48,170 nt of DNA from Prevotella sp. (GCA_017413085.1 JAFPVC010000018.1:1-48170); one strand, 5' to 3'. Shown: positions 24,363 through 33,055, numbered from the stretch's first letter. Program-made: numbers and translations. Notes: generated from the sequence alone by a model not told the origin.

Positions 24363-24379
24363 CGAATCCTATGTTCGTT
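24363..24379. promoter_or_regulatory. Operator site C
   Basis: ACGAA (24363-24367), 7 nt, TTCGT (24375-24379), with the CTATGTTCG half starting 18 nt from the -7 element. It differs from site E at two positions of the left half: the final base of the left arm and the first spacer base. Confidence 0.75.
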
Positions 24380-24390
24380 GAGATAATTTT

Positions 24391-25176
24391 TTATAATTCT
24401 TTATCTAATATTATATTCAGATACTCTTTGCCTTTTTTGTTTGCGCACATGAACTTATGTACAGAGAGAAGATACTCCGGCAGATGAGACTTAGGGGACA
24501 TCTCATGATCACAAGTCATAACTTTCAATTTTTTGATAAATTTTCTGCACAAATTCATTGTGTATTTCAATAGAGTGGTATCAGAAACCTTTGCTGTTTC
24601 TATACCGTCCACTAAATCCTGAATTTTTCTTCCCACATACAATGATATTAAATATTCACCTTTCCATTGAGTTGCTTTATCGTTATCAGTGTAGTCTTTT
24701 ACAGTGATTACGTTCCTATCAAGTATTTCACTAAGTCCTTCTATATAAGCAATCGCCGATGTTGTGATATTCTCGAATGATACGACATTATATGCATTGA
24801 TTATTTTTTCAAAGAGAATATCCCAACGATAGACTGGCACATCAAGAGTTGTAATGCTACAGTTATTGAGAATATACAACTTTGAAATATCAAAGTCAAG
24901 AAAACGTGTGTTACCCAAGTCCAAAGTTGCTCGAAGATATGAGGCTCTTCCAAAACCAAAATTTGAGAAAATAGTAATCTCAATATTTCGACCCGGTAAT
25001 TTAATTTTATTGACTGTTTTGCCAATGTAACCTTGTGGGCGATACAATAATTCTTCTGGATTATAACCTTCAGGAATATTGTTTGTGTAAAGCCCAATTT
25101 CATCAGAATAACAAAGACAGTTGGTATACTGATTCTTATGTTGTTCCCAGAAACAAGTTGTCTTTCTTGTTGTCAT
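24391..25176 (-). CDS. Unknown island protein with own operator (261 aa)
   Basis: Not recognised. The N-terminus is Cys/Trp-containing (MTTRKTTCFWEQHKNQYTNC). A beta-rich region (NKIKLPGRNIEITIFSNFGF) and a helical C-terminal half (TLLKYTMNLCRKFIKKLKVM) follow. No signal peptide or membrane helix is seen. It has its own -7 element and operator D, giving a leader of about 20 nt. Its position between the helicase operon and the retron suggests a role in the same defence regulon; nothing more can be said. Confidence 0.7.
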   Translation of the reverse strand: MTTRKTTCFWEQHKNQYTNCLCYSDEIGLYTNNIPEGYNPEELLYRPQGYIGKTVNKIKLPGRNIEITIFSNFGFGRASYLRATLDLGNTRFLDFDISKLYILNNCSITTLDVPVYRWDILFEKIINAYNVVSFENITTSAIAYIEGLSEILDRNVITVKDYTDNDKATQWKGEYLISLYVGRKIQDLVDGIETAKVSDTTLLKYTMNLCRKFIKKLKVMTCDHEMSPKSHLPEYLLSVHKFMCANKKGKEYLNIILDKEL

Positions 25177-25202
25177 ATTACTGCTTGTTTTTGTTTACGA
25201 TG

Positions 25203-25210
25203 CAAAGTTA
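25203..25210 (-). promoter_or_regulatory. -7 promoter element for the 261-aa gene
   Basis: TAACTTTG on the minus strand. Confidence 0.65.
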
Positions 25211-25220
25211 CTACATATCA

Positions 25221-25236
25221 ACGAACTCTATGTTCG
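25221..25236. promoter_or_regulatory. Operator site D
   Basis: ACGAAC (25221-25226), 5 nt, then GTTCG (from 25232). The distance from the -7 element is 18 nt, as at A, C and E. Confidence 0.75.
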
Positions 25237-25251
25237 CATTTCAAAAATTCT

Positions 25252-27291
25252 TCATGTACAGAGTTTGTTTAATACATTTTTCAATACATAATCATTCAAT
25301 CCAATGTCTGAGAATGGTTGCGCATAACTAATAAATCCTTCTTTTGTAATAAAAAATTGTATGCATGAGTAGTTTCCTGCTCCTTGTAGATAGTAGTATA
25401 CACAACAGTTGGGAAGATGTTCAACTATGTTGGTAATTTTTACGTCCAGATCAGAACAAATTGACTCCATATTATTATAAAGTGTATTAAGAACTTCATT
25501 TGATGGCGTATATCTAAAAGAGCATAGTGGTGTAAAGTTGAGCTGTATCAAAGAGAGTATCTGAGCAATTCCATCCTGTTTGTCACATGCCATATATCTA
25601 GTGAATAAGCCGGCTTTGTTATAAAAACATTGCACCAAATGGTTCTGCTTCTGGTTGTCTTTAATATTATACCACTCACAATATTGTTTACTTTCAACAC
25701 TTTGCACCACGCAACCAATATTCTTTAACTCTTCTGAAACTGCCCAATATTTGGCTTTCAAATGATTGGGGGCTTCCTTTGAATGAAAGGGAGTTTCTGG
25801 AACATCAGAAAAAGAAAGATACTCTTCACGGGGCCTATTAGTTTTAATAATTGGTGCCACTTGCATTTTTGACATTGGAGTTACATTAGGCATATTGTAA
25901 CCATACAAAGTCTGGCTAGCACGTGTTGTAACTGTATATACCCAACGCAGACAATCTGCATTCAGACCTGTTCTGCCCGTGTAATCAACAAATACGGTGT
26001 TCCATTCTCCACCTTGAGACTTATGACCTGTTATTGCATAACCATATTTCACCCGCAAAGCATTGTAATACGGATCTCCTTTTAGTAATTCCTTGAACTC
26101 TTGCGAGTTTCTCTTCAGTTTCGGGTGACGCATACAGAAATTGATATAGAGGGCTTGGATTTGTGTGAATGTCAAATTTGGCTCTGCATCATCCAACATA
26201 CTCTCAATAATTTTGCAATTTTTCTCCCTGCCATCATCCAACATAATACGGACATTTCGAAAGGCCAATGTAATGTCCTGCCTAACCCTCTCTCTGCCAA
26301 CAGTGACATATACAGGAGCAGTTTGGTACTCTGTTTCACCACAGATGTCTGTAATCTTAACAAAATCGCCATTCATCACATCCAACTTATAGTTGTTGCT
26401 GACAACTTGAAGAATGTCACCAATCACAATCTGCTTCTTGTCTGAATAGAGAATTTCACGGACTGCATAATTGTAATCTCTCGCCTGACGATTACTGAAA
26501 GTAATGATAACCGACTGTCCTATTTCTGGTTTGGGATATAAATCGAGCAACTGTTTGGGCATGTTGTATCCCTCAATGTCAATTACCTCATTCTCCTTTC
26601 TGTCAAATATGAGATTGTTTCTCTGCACTGACTCAATAAGTGTCCTAACTTTCATGGCATTGGAAAGTATCGCACTTCCTTCACCTTGCCTAACAACATC
26701 TGTCAGTTGTGCCCCCATCACCTTAATTTTGTTGTTTATGAAGAATTGCTCGTCTAAGGCATTTGACACGTTATCACCTACTGGTGGCAATTGCATGGGG
26801 TCGCCAATAAATATCACTTTACCACCTCTGTGGGGTGCAACGAAAGTAAGCAGGTCATTAAGCAAACTACCTGTTCCAAACTCAAAGAGTTCGTTATGCA
26901 CTTCACGTGTCCCTATCATTGAAGACTCGTCGACAATACAGATGCGGTCTTTTGCCGTATCCTCTGCATCTTTCAATGGGAAGATATAGCGAATGTTATC
27001 AGATTCTTCTTGGGTTTCGATTGTGTCCAGTTCGTAAATACAGCGATGTATCGTATTGGCTTCCCTTCCTGTCTTTGAACTGAGAACCCTTGCTGCCCTG
27101 CCTGTCGGAGCCATTAAGATAGGAACCTTATCCTGGTTAGCCACCTCATTTATAATATGACTAATCATTGTTGTCTTACCCGTACCAGCGTATCCTTTGA
27201 GGATAAAGACGGATGCGTCATTTATTAGAAACTCCTTAATGAAGTCTAATACTTGTTGTTGCTGTTTAGTCAAAGTCATACTACTCGTCAT
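25252..27291 (-). CDS. RecD-like SF1B helicase with long C-terminal extension
   Basis: 679 aa. Walker A GYAGTGKT (residues 33-40), APTGRAARVLS, Walker B CIVDESSM (~118-125), GDPMQLPPVG (~163-172) and YAITGHKSQGGEW (~418-430) place it with RecD2/Dda/Pif1-type 5'-3' DNA helicases. Residues ~467-679 form an extra domain with no motif I know (LVQCFYNKAGLFTRYMACDK, NCCVYYYLQGAGNYSC). I choose the ATG at 27291, giving an ATGA overlap with the preceding TPR gene. It is the last of three coupled genes: WYL regulator, TPR/OB protein, helicase. Confidence 0.88.
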   Translation of the reverse strand: MTSSMTLTKQQQQVLDFIKEFLINDASVFILKGYAGTGKTTMISHIINEVANQDKVPILMAPTGRAARVLSSKTGREANTIHRCIYELDTIETQEESDNIRYIFPLKDAEDTAKDRICIVDESSMIGTREVHNELFEFGTGSLLNDLLTFVAPHRGGKVIFIGDPMQLPPVGDNVSNALDEQFFINNKIKVMGAQLTDVVRQGEGSAILSNAMKVRTLIESVQRNNLIFDRKENEVIDIEGYNMPKQLLDLYPKPEIGQSVIITFSNRQARDYNYAVREILYSDKKQIVIGDILQVVSNNYKLDVMNGDFVKITDICGETEYQTAPVYVTVGRERVRQDITLAFRNVRIMLDDGREKNCKIIESMLDDAEPNLTFTQIQALYINFCMRHPKLKRNSQEFKELLKGDPYYNALRVKYGYAITGHKSQGGEWNTVFVDYTGRTGLNADCLRWVYTVTTRASQTLYGYNMPNVTPMSKMQVAPIIKTNRPREEYLSFSDVPETPFHSKEAPNHLKAKYWAVSEELKNIGCVVQSVESKQYCEWYNIKDNQKQNHLVQCFYNKAGLFTRYMACDKQDGIAQILSLIQLNFTPLCSFRYTPSNEVLNTLYNNMESICSDLDVKITNIVEHLPNCCVYYYLQGAGNYSCIQFFITKEGFISYAQPFSDIGLNDYVLKNVLNKLCT

Positions 27292-28712
27292 TTTATGATT
27301 GATACTACACGCCATCTGCCATCAGGCATTTTCTTAGCCTTGGCGCTTACTGAATCACCTGATCTGAGGTTGTGGGCCTTAGTCAGTTTTTCTGGCACGA
27401 AATACTGATGGTCAATAAAGCAGAATTCACCCTGTTCAGGAAAAGACACCATTCCTTTTATTGTACATATATTAGTGTTGTTAGATTGATTGTAAGGTGT
27501 CTTTCCTACTGGCGAATCATTTCTCTTCCCCGTTGGGTGAATTGTCAAGACTGTTTTTCTATTCTGACCTTCATGAACTCTCACTGAGAATACATCGCCA
27601 ACAGAGGCTTTCCTCAGTAATGGACTCATTGGAGACTGAACGAAAATTCTCTTCTGTTTATTTATAAGGCTAGCCTTTTCTTTCCCTGCATGATTTTTCA
27701 CAACTCCGTTGAAAGTAAGCTCTTCCACGGGAATTTCCGAATAAGCATATTCTTCAGCCTTCTCAATATTGTTCCTGTAGAACTGCTTAGCTTGGTTTGA
27801 AGGTATTATTCCAATCAACTTATTTCGAAGAAGATAGACCTCGCCAGATATTTTCCAGCCATTTACCTTGTATGTGTTCAGATATCTTTCTATCTCGTAG
27901 GCTGCCTGTTCTTTATTTGATTCCAATAGCAGTTTAGCTAAGCCCAGTCGAAGTTCACCAATATATTCATCTTTGCCCATCATGGTCATAGCCTTGCAAT
28001 ACAATGATATTTTTATTTCATCTTTCTCACATATATCGCCTAGATGTTTCCATATAAACCATTCAGGAGTCGTTCGAAGAATTGACTTGTATTCATTGAT
28101 TGCTTTTTCTCTGTCACACTGCCAATAGTACAACTGGGCAATATACATTCCGATGAATCTGTTGTTGGGACACCTTTCTCTTATTGTCACAAAGAAAGGG
28201 AACAACTTTTTAACAAATTCTTCAGTATGGCGAGTTTTGAGTTCTTTGTAAAGACGTGTAGCCACATTTTCTGCTAAAGATTGGAATTCGATAGACTTGC
28301 CATTTGCCATAGTCCCCCTAGTAGAAACAAAATCTTCATCACGTAGATTTTCTAGTCTCCACATTTGACAGAACTCCACAAATCTGAAATCATTCTCATG
28401 CTTCTTCTCTAGATTAGCAGCCTGCTTCATGATGCATGAGTGCAACAAACTTGGCTTACATGAAGCAAAAGCGAGATAGAATGCTAATGCTTTTCTAATA
28501 TCTAAAGAGGACAGCTTGCTCTCATTGGATTTTAAATATTTGTAAATAGTCCACCCACATACCTCTTCATAATAAGTAGGAATTTCTTTTGCCTCAAAGT
28601 GAGGCAAAAGAACTAGATAGGCCTCTTCATATTTTTGTTCCTTACACATCTTATATGCCTTGGCTATATCGGGTGCTAATGAATTGATATGTTCCTGAGA
28701 ATTGATGTCCAT
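27288..28712 (-). CDS. TPR-repeat protein with two C-terminal OB-like domains
   Basis: 474 aa. Residues ~10-330 are helical repeats of TPR type (EQKYEEAYLVLLPHFEAKE, DREKAINEYKSILRTTPEWF, YIGELRLGLAKLLLESNKEQ). The C-terminus holds two similar beta-rich units: TFNGVVKNHAGKEKASLI with VGDVFSVRVHE, then CTIKGMVSFPEQGEFCFI with SGDSVSAKAKKMPDGRWRVV. Both fit an S1/cold-shock-like OB fold, which usually binds RNA or single-stranded DNA. Its ATG overlaps the stop of the WYL gene (TAATG) and its own stop overlaps the helicase ATG, so the three proteins are probably made together. The specific family is not recognised. Confidence 0.7.
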   Translation of the reverse strand: MDINSQEHINSLAPDIAKAYKMCKEQKYEEAYLVLLPHFEAKEIPTYYEEVCGWTIYKYLKSNESKLSSLDIRKALAFYLAFASCKPSLLHSCIMKQAANLEKKHENDFRFVEFCQMWRLENLRDEDFVSTRGTMANGKSIEFQSLAENVATRLYKELKTRHTEEFVKKLFPFFVTIRERCPNNRFIGMYIAQLYYWQCDREKAINEYKSILRTTPEWFIWKHLGDICEKDEIKISLYCKAMTMMGKDEYIGELRLGLAKLLLESNKEQAAYEIERYLNTYKVNGWKISGEVYLLRNKLIGIIPSNQAKQFYRNNIEKAEEYAYSEIPVEELTFNGVVKNHAGKEKASLINKQKRIFVQSPMSPLLRKASVGDVFSVRVHEGQNRKTVLTIHPTGKRNDSPVGKTPYNQSNNTNICTIKGMVSFPEQGEFCFIDHQYFVPEKLTKAHNLRSGDSVSAKAKKMPDGRWRVVSIIK

Positions 28713-29737
28713 TAGTCTTGATATTGTTTTAAATGTACAGTTAAGCGATTCTTGATTTCCTTTCTAACAGACAGGGGAGAGAGTACAACGAGTTCTCCAC
28801 CAAATGAACAAAGTTCGCGAATCAGTTCATAATTGGGGATACAGTCAATACTAAAAAACATTCCTCCCTCTAAACGTGGATATTGTTTATGCATTTCAAG
28901 ATCCTTTTCCTCCTTATAAACAGTATAACTTTCGTGAATTGGTTTAGTATGTACATAGCCTTTAGATACATCACTTACCCAACATACGATATGCTCACAT
29001 GGTTTTTCTTCATATAAAGTAACACCGACTATATCTTCAAACCGCTCGTAGAGGTCATCAGGACATACGATGTATTTCTTCTCTGGTAACGACTCTACTT
29101 TGTCAATTCTATCCAATGCAAAGTTTAGTATCTTTTGGTCGCCATCCACGGCACCCAACAAAAACCATCTTTCATTATATTGCTTCAAGAGATAAGGATG
29201 GAAATCAATACTTCTAACAGTTTCATCGTTAAAAGTATGGTATGAAAGACGTATAACGACCTCATTCGATATATTATCGAATAGGGTTCCGAGCAGATTG
29301 GAGTTTTGTAAATATGGATTGTTCGCAAAACTAATAATCTGCCTGCGCTCCTCAATATGTAGTCCTATCTTGAAGTCTTCTAACCACCCAAAATTGTCCA
29401 GACCATCAAATTGTCCTATTGTACTCAAAACCTCTCGAAGAAGGTTCTGTTCTTCCCAGCTGATTTCCTTCTTGAATATTGAAAAAGAACGGTCGACATA
29501 ATGAATGCAACGTTTCCCGTATTTATTGAAACGTTCTATTGGTGCAGAAAACGGAGCGTATTCTAGTGTATTGATGTCCTTCTCTATACAACGCTGTGTT
29601 ACCTCTGGAAATCCATCTTCATACAACATGTCATTCACTTTCCCTGTTAAATCGTGAATGTCATAGAAATGATGGTAATCGGACAACAATTTGTCTAAAT
29701 ATTTGTACCTTATGAGTGCATTCTTATTCGTCGGCAT
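28712..29737 (-). CDS. WYL-domain transcriptional regulator of the island
   Basis: 341 aa. The N-terminal winged-helix region (LIRYKYLDKLLSDYHHFYDI, VTQRCIEKDINTLEY) is followed by a WYL domain with IDFHPYLLKQYNERWFLLGAVDG and LDRIDKVESL, then a WCX-like C-terminus. WYL regulators such as BrxR and CapW repress phage-defence operons through palindromic operators and respond to a ligand or nucleic acid. An inverted-repeat operator (29774-29790) lies in its own promoter, and matching sites occur before four other units of the island. I infer it is their shared repressor, with autoregulation. Start ATG at 29737. Confidence 0.87.
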   Translation of the reverse strand: MPTNKNALIRYKYLDKLLSDYHHFYDIHDLTGKVNDMLYEDGFPEVTQRCIEKDINTLEYAPFSAPIERFNKYGKRCIHYVDRSFSIFKKEISWEEQNLLREVLSTIGQFDGLDNFGWLEDFKIGLHIEERRQIISFANNPYLQNSNLLGTLFDNISNEVVIRLSYHTFNDETVRSIDFHPYLLKQYNERWFLLGAVDGDQKILNFALDRIDKVESLPEKKYIVCPDDLYERFEDIVGVTLYEEKPCEHIVCWVSDVSKGYVHTKPIHESYTVYKEEKDLEMHKQYPRLEGGMFFSIDCIPNYELIRELCSFGGELVVLSPLSVRKEIKNRLTVHLKQYQD

Positions 29738-29755
29738 AATATCTTAATTTTTGTG

Positions 29756-29763
29756 CAAAGGTA
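29756..29763 (-). promoter_or_regulatory. -7 promoter element for the WYL/TPR/helicase operon
   Basis: TACCTTTG on the minus strand, with a short leader of about 13 nt. Confidence 0.7.
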
Positions 29764-29773
29764 TATGTCTGTG

Positions 29774-29790
29774 ACGAACTCTATGTTCGT
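29774..29790. promoter_or_regulatory. Operator site E
   Basis: ACGAAC (29774-29779), 5 nt, GTTCGT (29785-29790): perfect 6-bp arms, at the same 18-nt distance to the -7 element as sites A, C and D. Confidence 0.8.
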
Positions 29791-29859
29791 TGCTTGGACT
29801 TCTTTACAAAAAACACAACAATTTTCGAATTAAACCTGTGCAATAATAATAATATTTAG

Positions 29860-29950
29860 GTCTATTGCTTAATTAAGGTTCTTTCTTGCTTCTGTACTCT
29901 GCCCACCCTGTTGGAGGACTTCGGTATGAGAACTGCTACAAAGTTACAAA
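29860..29950 (-). other. Unassigned transcribed-looking segment
   Basis: A -7 element (TAACTTTG, 29939-29946, minus strand) faces a short stretch that is more GC-rich than its flanks and would encode TEVLQQGGQSTEARKNLN without a start codon. It could be the end of a lost gene or a small RNA. The rest of 29791-30356 holds the low-complexity repeat and the promoter of the next gene. Confidence 0.3.
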
Positions 29951-29998
29951 ATAATTTTTGAATAATACAAATATTTTGGATGGTTTTTTCAAAAAAAC

Positions 29999-30215
29999 AG
30001 GTGTGTGCGCACACAGATTTCGCTACGCTCAAAGTGAAGAGTGAAAAGTGAAAAATACAAATTACTTTTTCCTGACCACGGACTATGTGGAAATATAAAT
30101 TGAAGGATTGAAGAATTGAAGGATTGAAGAATTGAAAAGTTGAAGGATTGAAGAATGAAACTCGCTACGCTCAAAGTGAAGGTTGAAAAGTGATGGTTGA
30201 AAAGTTCTCACGCAG
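29999..30215 (+). repeat. Composite low-complexity repeat, right of the retron island
   Basis: Same modules and same orientation as 17889-18140: the GTGTGCGCACAC palindrome, CGCTACGCTCAAAGTGAA, GTGAAAAGTGAA units, a CCACGGACTATGTGG hairpin and TTGAAGGA/TTGAAGAA tandem units. Confidence 0.75.
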
Positions 30216-30324
30216 ATGGTAAGGGATTGTAAGTGATAGTTACAAGGGTGTTGCGATGTGTTAAAAATATTAAAATAACACATTGTTTTTAGAATATTAT
30301 AAAGTGTACTTCGCGATTTTTTAT

Positions 30325-30332
30325 TATTTTTG
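30325..30332 (+). promoter_or_regulatory. -7 promoter element for the DUF4143-type ATPase
   Basis: TATTTTTG, about 25 nt before the ATG. Confidence 0.5.
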
Positions 30333-30356
30333 CAAAGTATAGTTTAATATAATTCT

Positions 30357-31640
30357 ATGGAGAAGCAGATTATAAAAACCATAATAGGCGAAAAGCAGTC
30401 CCAGATATGCAGGACTGAATTGTTGCAGCGTAATGAGCATTTAGACGAGAATTCTAATTATGTGCTTGTGGGAATACGCAGGGCGGGGAAATCCTATACC
30501 ATATATCAGGACATACAATTAAAGTTGGCGCATGGCAAAGCCAAGATAGAGGATGTGCTGTATATTAATTTTGAGGATGAGCGCATAGCGTCAATGCAAG
30601 CCGATGAACTTGGAATGATTCTTGATGCCTACAGGGAGATGTATGGAGACCGTCGTCCATACGTATACCTTGACGAAATACAGAATGTCACGGGATGGGA
30701 GAAATTTGCCCGACGGCTAACCGAAGAGAAGCATCATGTGATGATAACAGGCAGTAATGCCCGTATGCTTAGCCGTGAGATTTCATCGACGCTTGGAGGC
30801 AGCTACATCCAACGCCATATCCATCCCTTCTCTTTTTCTGAATATTTGAGATATAAAGGAGTGCAGACGGCTTCCAATTGGGAATACCAGCCAGAAACGC
30901 TGTTGAGTGTCAGACGTAGTTTCAACGATTATTTCTATTACGGTGGTTTCGCAGAGTCGTTTGACAAAACGGAGAAAAGAGAATGGCTGACGTCACTCTA
31001 CCAGAAGATATTGATGGGTGACATCATGGAGCGTAACAAAGTAAGGAATCCACGTGTATTCAGACTGCTTGCACGTAAGTTGGCAGACAGCGTGATGCAG
31101 CCAATGTCGTTGAAGCGCTTGGAGAATATCATAAAATCGACAGGCGACAGTATCAGTTTGACCATACTGAAAGACTACCTTGATTATATGGAAGAGGCTT
31201 ATCTGATTTTTTCCATCTCAAATCTTGTTTCACCGCTGACGGAACAGCAGACAATAGTGAAACGTTATTTTGCTGACAACGGCATACTTGGCTTGTTCCT
31301 CATAAACGGTGAAACGAAACTGTTGGAAAATATTGTGGCAGTCCGCTTGAGCCAGCTGTATCACAGCAACTCGGAAGAGCGACGGGTGTTTTACTACAAC
31401 AAGGGCGTTGAGGTGGATTTCTGTATTCCTGAAGCGGAGCAAGCCATTCAGGTGTCATACAGCATAGACGATGCCATCACATACGAGCGTGAAGTGGGGG
31501 GGCTGACAAAATTCCTCAAAACTTTCAAGTCATACCAAGGTATAATCATAACCATGGATACTGAGCGTCACATCACTATAGACGGCATCAACATAGAAGT
31601 CGTTCCCGTATGGAAATGGCTCTTGCGTGATTCCTTATAA
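30357..31640 (+). CDS. AAA+ ATPase with DUF4143-type C-terminal domain
   Basis: 427 aa. The N-terminal ATPase has VLVGIRRAGKSYT (Walker A, residues ~37-49), VYLDEIQNVTGWE (Walker B, ~102-114) and the sensor MITGSNARMLS. The C-terminal DUF4143 region (KVRNPRVFRLLARKLADSV, YYNKGVEVDFCI, AIQVSYSID) resembles a nuclease-like fold with the VEVDF acid pair. These proteins are common, often single genes in Bacteroidetes; their function is unsettled. It is just outside the island repeat and has a core-like composition, so I do not count it in the regulon. Confidence 0.85.
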   Translation: MEKQIIKTIIGEKQSQICRTELLQRNEHLDENSNYVLVGIRRAGKSYTIYQDIQLKLAHGKAKIEDVLYINFEDERIASMQADELGMILDAYREMYGDRRPYVYLDEIQNVTGWEKFARRLTEEKHHVMITGSNARMLSREISSTLGGSYIQRHIHPFSFSEYLRYKGVQTASNWEYQPETLLSVRRSFNDYFYYGGFAESFDKTEKREWLTSLYQKILMGDIMERNKVRNPRVFRLLARKLADSVMQPMSLKRLENIIKSTGDSISLTILKDYLDYMEEAYLIFSISNLVSPLTEQQTIVKRYFADNGILGLFLINGETKLLENIVAVRLSQLYHSNSEERRVFYYNKGVEVDFCIPEAEQAIQVSYSIDDAITYEREVGGLTKFLKTFKSYQGIIITMDTERHITIDGINIEVVPVWKWLLRDSL

Positions 31641-31652
31641 AAGTGATGCTCG

Positions 31653-31672
31653 CTCTATCAGGTCGAGCCAAT
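31653..31672 (-). repeat. Copy of the 3' end of the frameshifted gene at 11680
   Basis: The stretch coding for YWLDLIE, plus a few flanking bases, matches 11680-11702 with one mismatch. Here it continues to RASLL and a stop on the minus strand. It looks like a relic of a second copy. Confidence 0.5.
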
Positions 31673-31723
31673 AATGCCCATGTAACCACTAATTAAACAT
31701 TAATGGATAATTACATGGGCATT
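31673..31723. terminator. Long hairpin between convergent genes
   Basis: The arms 31673-31685 and 31711-31723 are perfect 13-bp inverted copies, with further pairing (CCA.TAAT/ATTA.TGG) in the loop. It lies between convergent stop codons. No T run follows, so it may be a processing or repeat hairpin instead of a classical terminator. Confidence 0.5.
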
Positions 31724-31774
31724 ACACGGGGATTATATGCTCTAAGGATTACGGATTTCGCAGATTAATGCGAA

Positions 31775-32851
31775 TCAGTCGTGGGGAGCATCTTCTGTGC
31801 GCAGCAGGCGAAAGTCTTCGCTATATACATCCAGTTTGCCGTCGAAGCGCTGCATCGTCAGCTCGTTTGACTTGGTACCCCAGTAACCCTTGTATTTGAA
31901 CGGTATGACTTCCTTGCCATCCCTGCTTACCGCTCCGAAGGTCTTGCCGTCCTTGGATACCGGCCAGGCAATGCCGCTTAGCGACAGTTTCACATAGACG
32001 AAGGGAAACAGGGTGTTGCCGTCAAGGTCTGTACTGCCATATTTCCCGTCCTTCACACCCACAACCAGATTTTCCTTGGTGTTGATGGTGGTGACATCAT
32101 CATAGATGAACGGAATGCGGACGCGTCCGTCGTAACCGAAGGCTCCGTAATGCTCTTTGCCGTCCTTTCCCATCTCTGACATGATAATGAAATCATAGTT
32201 GGGACGGATGAAATAGATGTTCAAAAGACAGTATTTCTGCGGAATCACCGTCTCTCCCTGCTTATTGATGACGCCCCATCCATACTTGTCTTTATCGGCC
32301 ACGCGAACTTTCTTGAAGACATCAGGCGTTACCGGTCCGAAACGTGGAGCCTCTGTCACTGCATACAGCCCGTTGCCAATGTCGCTGTAGCCTGTATATG
32401 GTTTTTTGTTTACGGCTATGGCGGTCAGGTCCTTGAGCAACTTAGCTGGGTCACAGCTGTAGGATTTTACCGACGGGTCGACATAACTGCTTTGTGCCGC
32501 CAGTTCCTTCTTGGCTTCCTCCAGCTGCTGTTTCATCTGGGCTGCCAACTCAGGACTGTTTTTCTCTATTTCAGCAATCTTGTCACTCAGTTCTTTCTGC
32601 ACCTCCGGTATCTGTGTGTTGATATCCATCTGTGCGGATTCATGCTGGAAGGTATTGAAAGTCTCCAGCACCTTTCTGTGTTTTACCACTGCATCTTCGG
32701 ATATCATCAGATACTGTTTCAAGGTATTCTCCTTGTCGGTTCCTCCCGTTGCAACCATGTGAAGCCCGGTAACGTCCAGCCAGTCATCCTGTGCAAAAGC
32801 CAATCCGCTTGCGGTAAAGAGGATTGTCAAAAGAAAGCATAGTCTTTTCAT
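31775..32851 (-). CDS. Secreted WG-repeat protein
   Basis: 358 aa with a clear signal peptide (MKRLCFLLTILFTASGLAFA). A coiled-coil stretch rich in Glu/Lys/Gln follows (residues ~85-125: QKELSDKIAEIEKNSPELAA). Then come WG-type repeats: YGWGVINKQGETVIPQKY, YGAFGYDGRVRIPFIYDD, YGSTDLDGNTLFPFVY, FGAVSRDGKEVIPFKY. WG (KWG) repeats form beta structures, usually for binding on the cell surface or in the periplasm; the ligand is unknown. A -7 element (TAAATTTG) lies at 32907-32914. Confidence 0.85.
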   Translation of the reverse strand: MKRLCFLLTILFTASGLAFAQDDWLDVTGLHMVATGGTDKENTLKQYLMISEDAVVKHRKVLETFNTFQHESAQMDINTQIPEVQKELSDKIAEIEKNSPELAAQMKQQLEEAKKELAAQSSYVDPSVKSYSCDPAKLLKDLTAIAVNKKPYTGYSDIGNGLYAVTEAPRFGPVTPDVFKKVRVADKDKYGWGVINKQGETVIPQKYCLLNIYFIRPNYDFIIMSEMGKDGKEHYGAFGYDGRVRIPFIYDDVTTINTKENLVVGVKDGKYGSTDLDGNTLFPFVYVKLSLSGIAWPVSKDGKTFGAVSRDGKEVIPFKYKGYWGTKSNELTMQRFDGKLDVYSEDFRLLRTEDAPHD

Positions 32852-32906
32852 CGTCGTAGATAGTATTGTGATTGATTAATATTGTTTGTGTTCAAATACT
32901 TGGCTG

Positions 32907-32914
32907 CAAATTTA
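32907..32914 (-). promoter_or_regulatory. -7 promoter element for the WG-repeat gene
   Basis: TAAATTTG on the minus strand, 55 nt before the ATG. Confidence 0.5.
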
Positions 32915-32977
32915 CGAATTATTTTCCATTCACCAAAGAAAAGAGGAATTATTTTTCTCAGACTGCTTTTACTTTTA

Positions 32978-33009
32978 TTTGCTCATATCAGAATAAATTT
33001 GTAATTTTG
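32978..33009 (+). promoter_or_regulatory. Promoter of the MaoC-like gene
   Basis: -33 TTTG (32978-32981) and -7 TAATTTTG (33002-33009) with 20-bp spacing. Confidence 0.7.
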
Positions 33010-33055
33010 CATGCGTAAATGACGCATAAACAAATAAAAACTATAAACAACAAAG

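Noticed and set aside
12000-30300. Prophage or integrative element
   Set aside because: No integrase, transposase, capsid, tail or conjugation genes are seen, and the tRNA 3' end is not duplicated.
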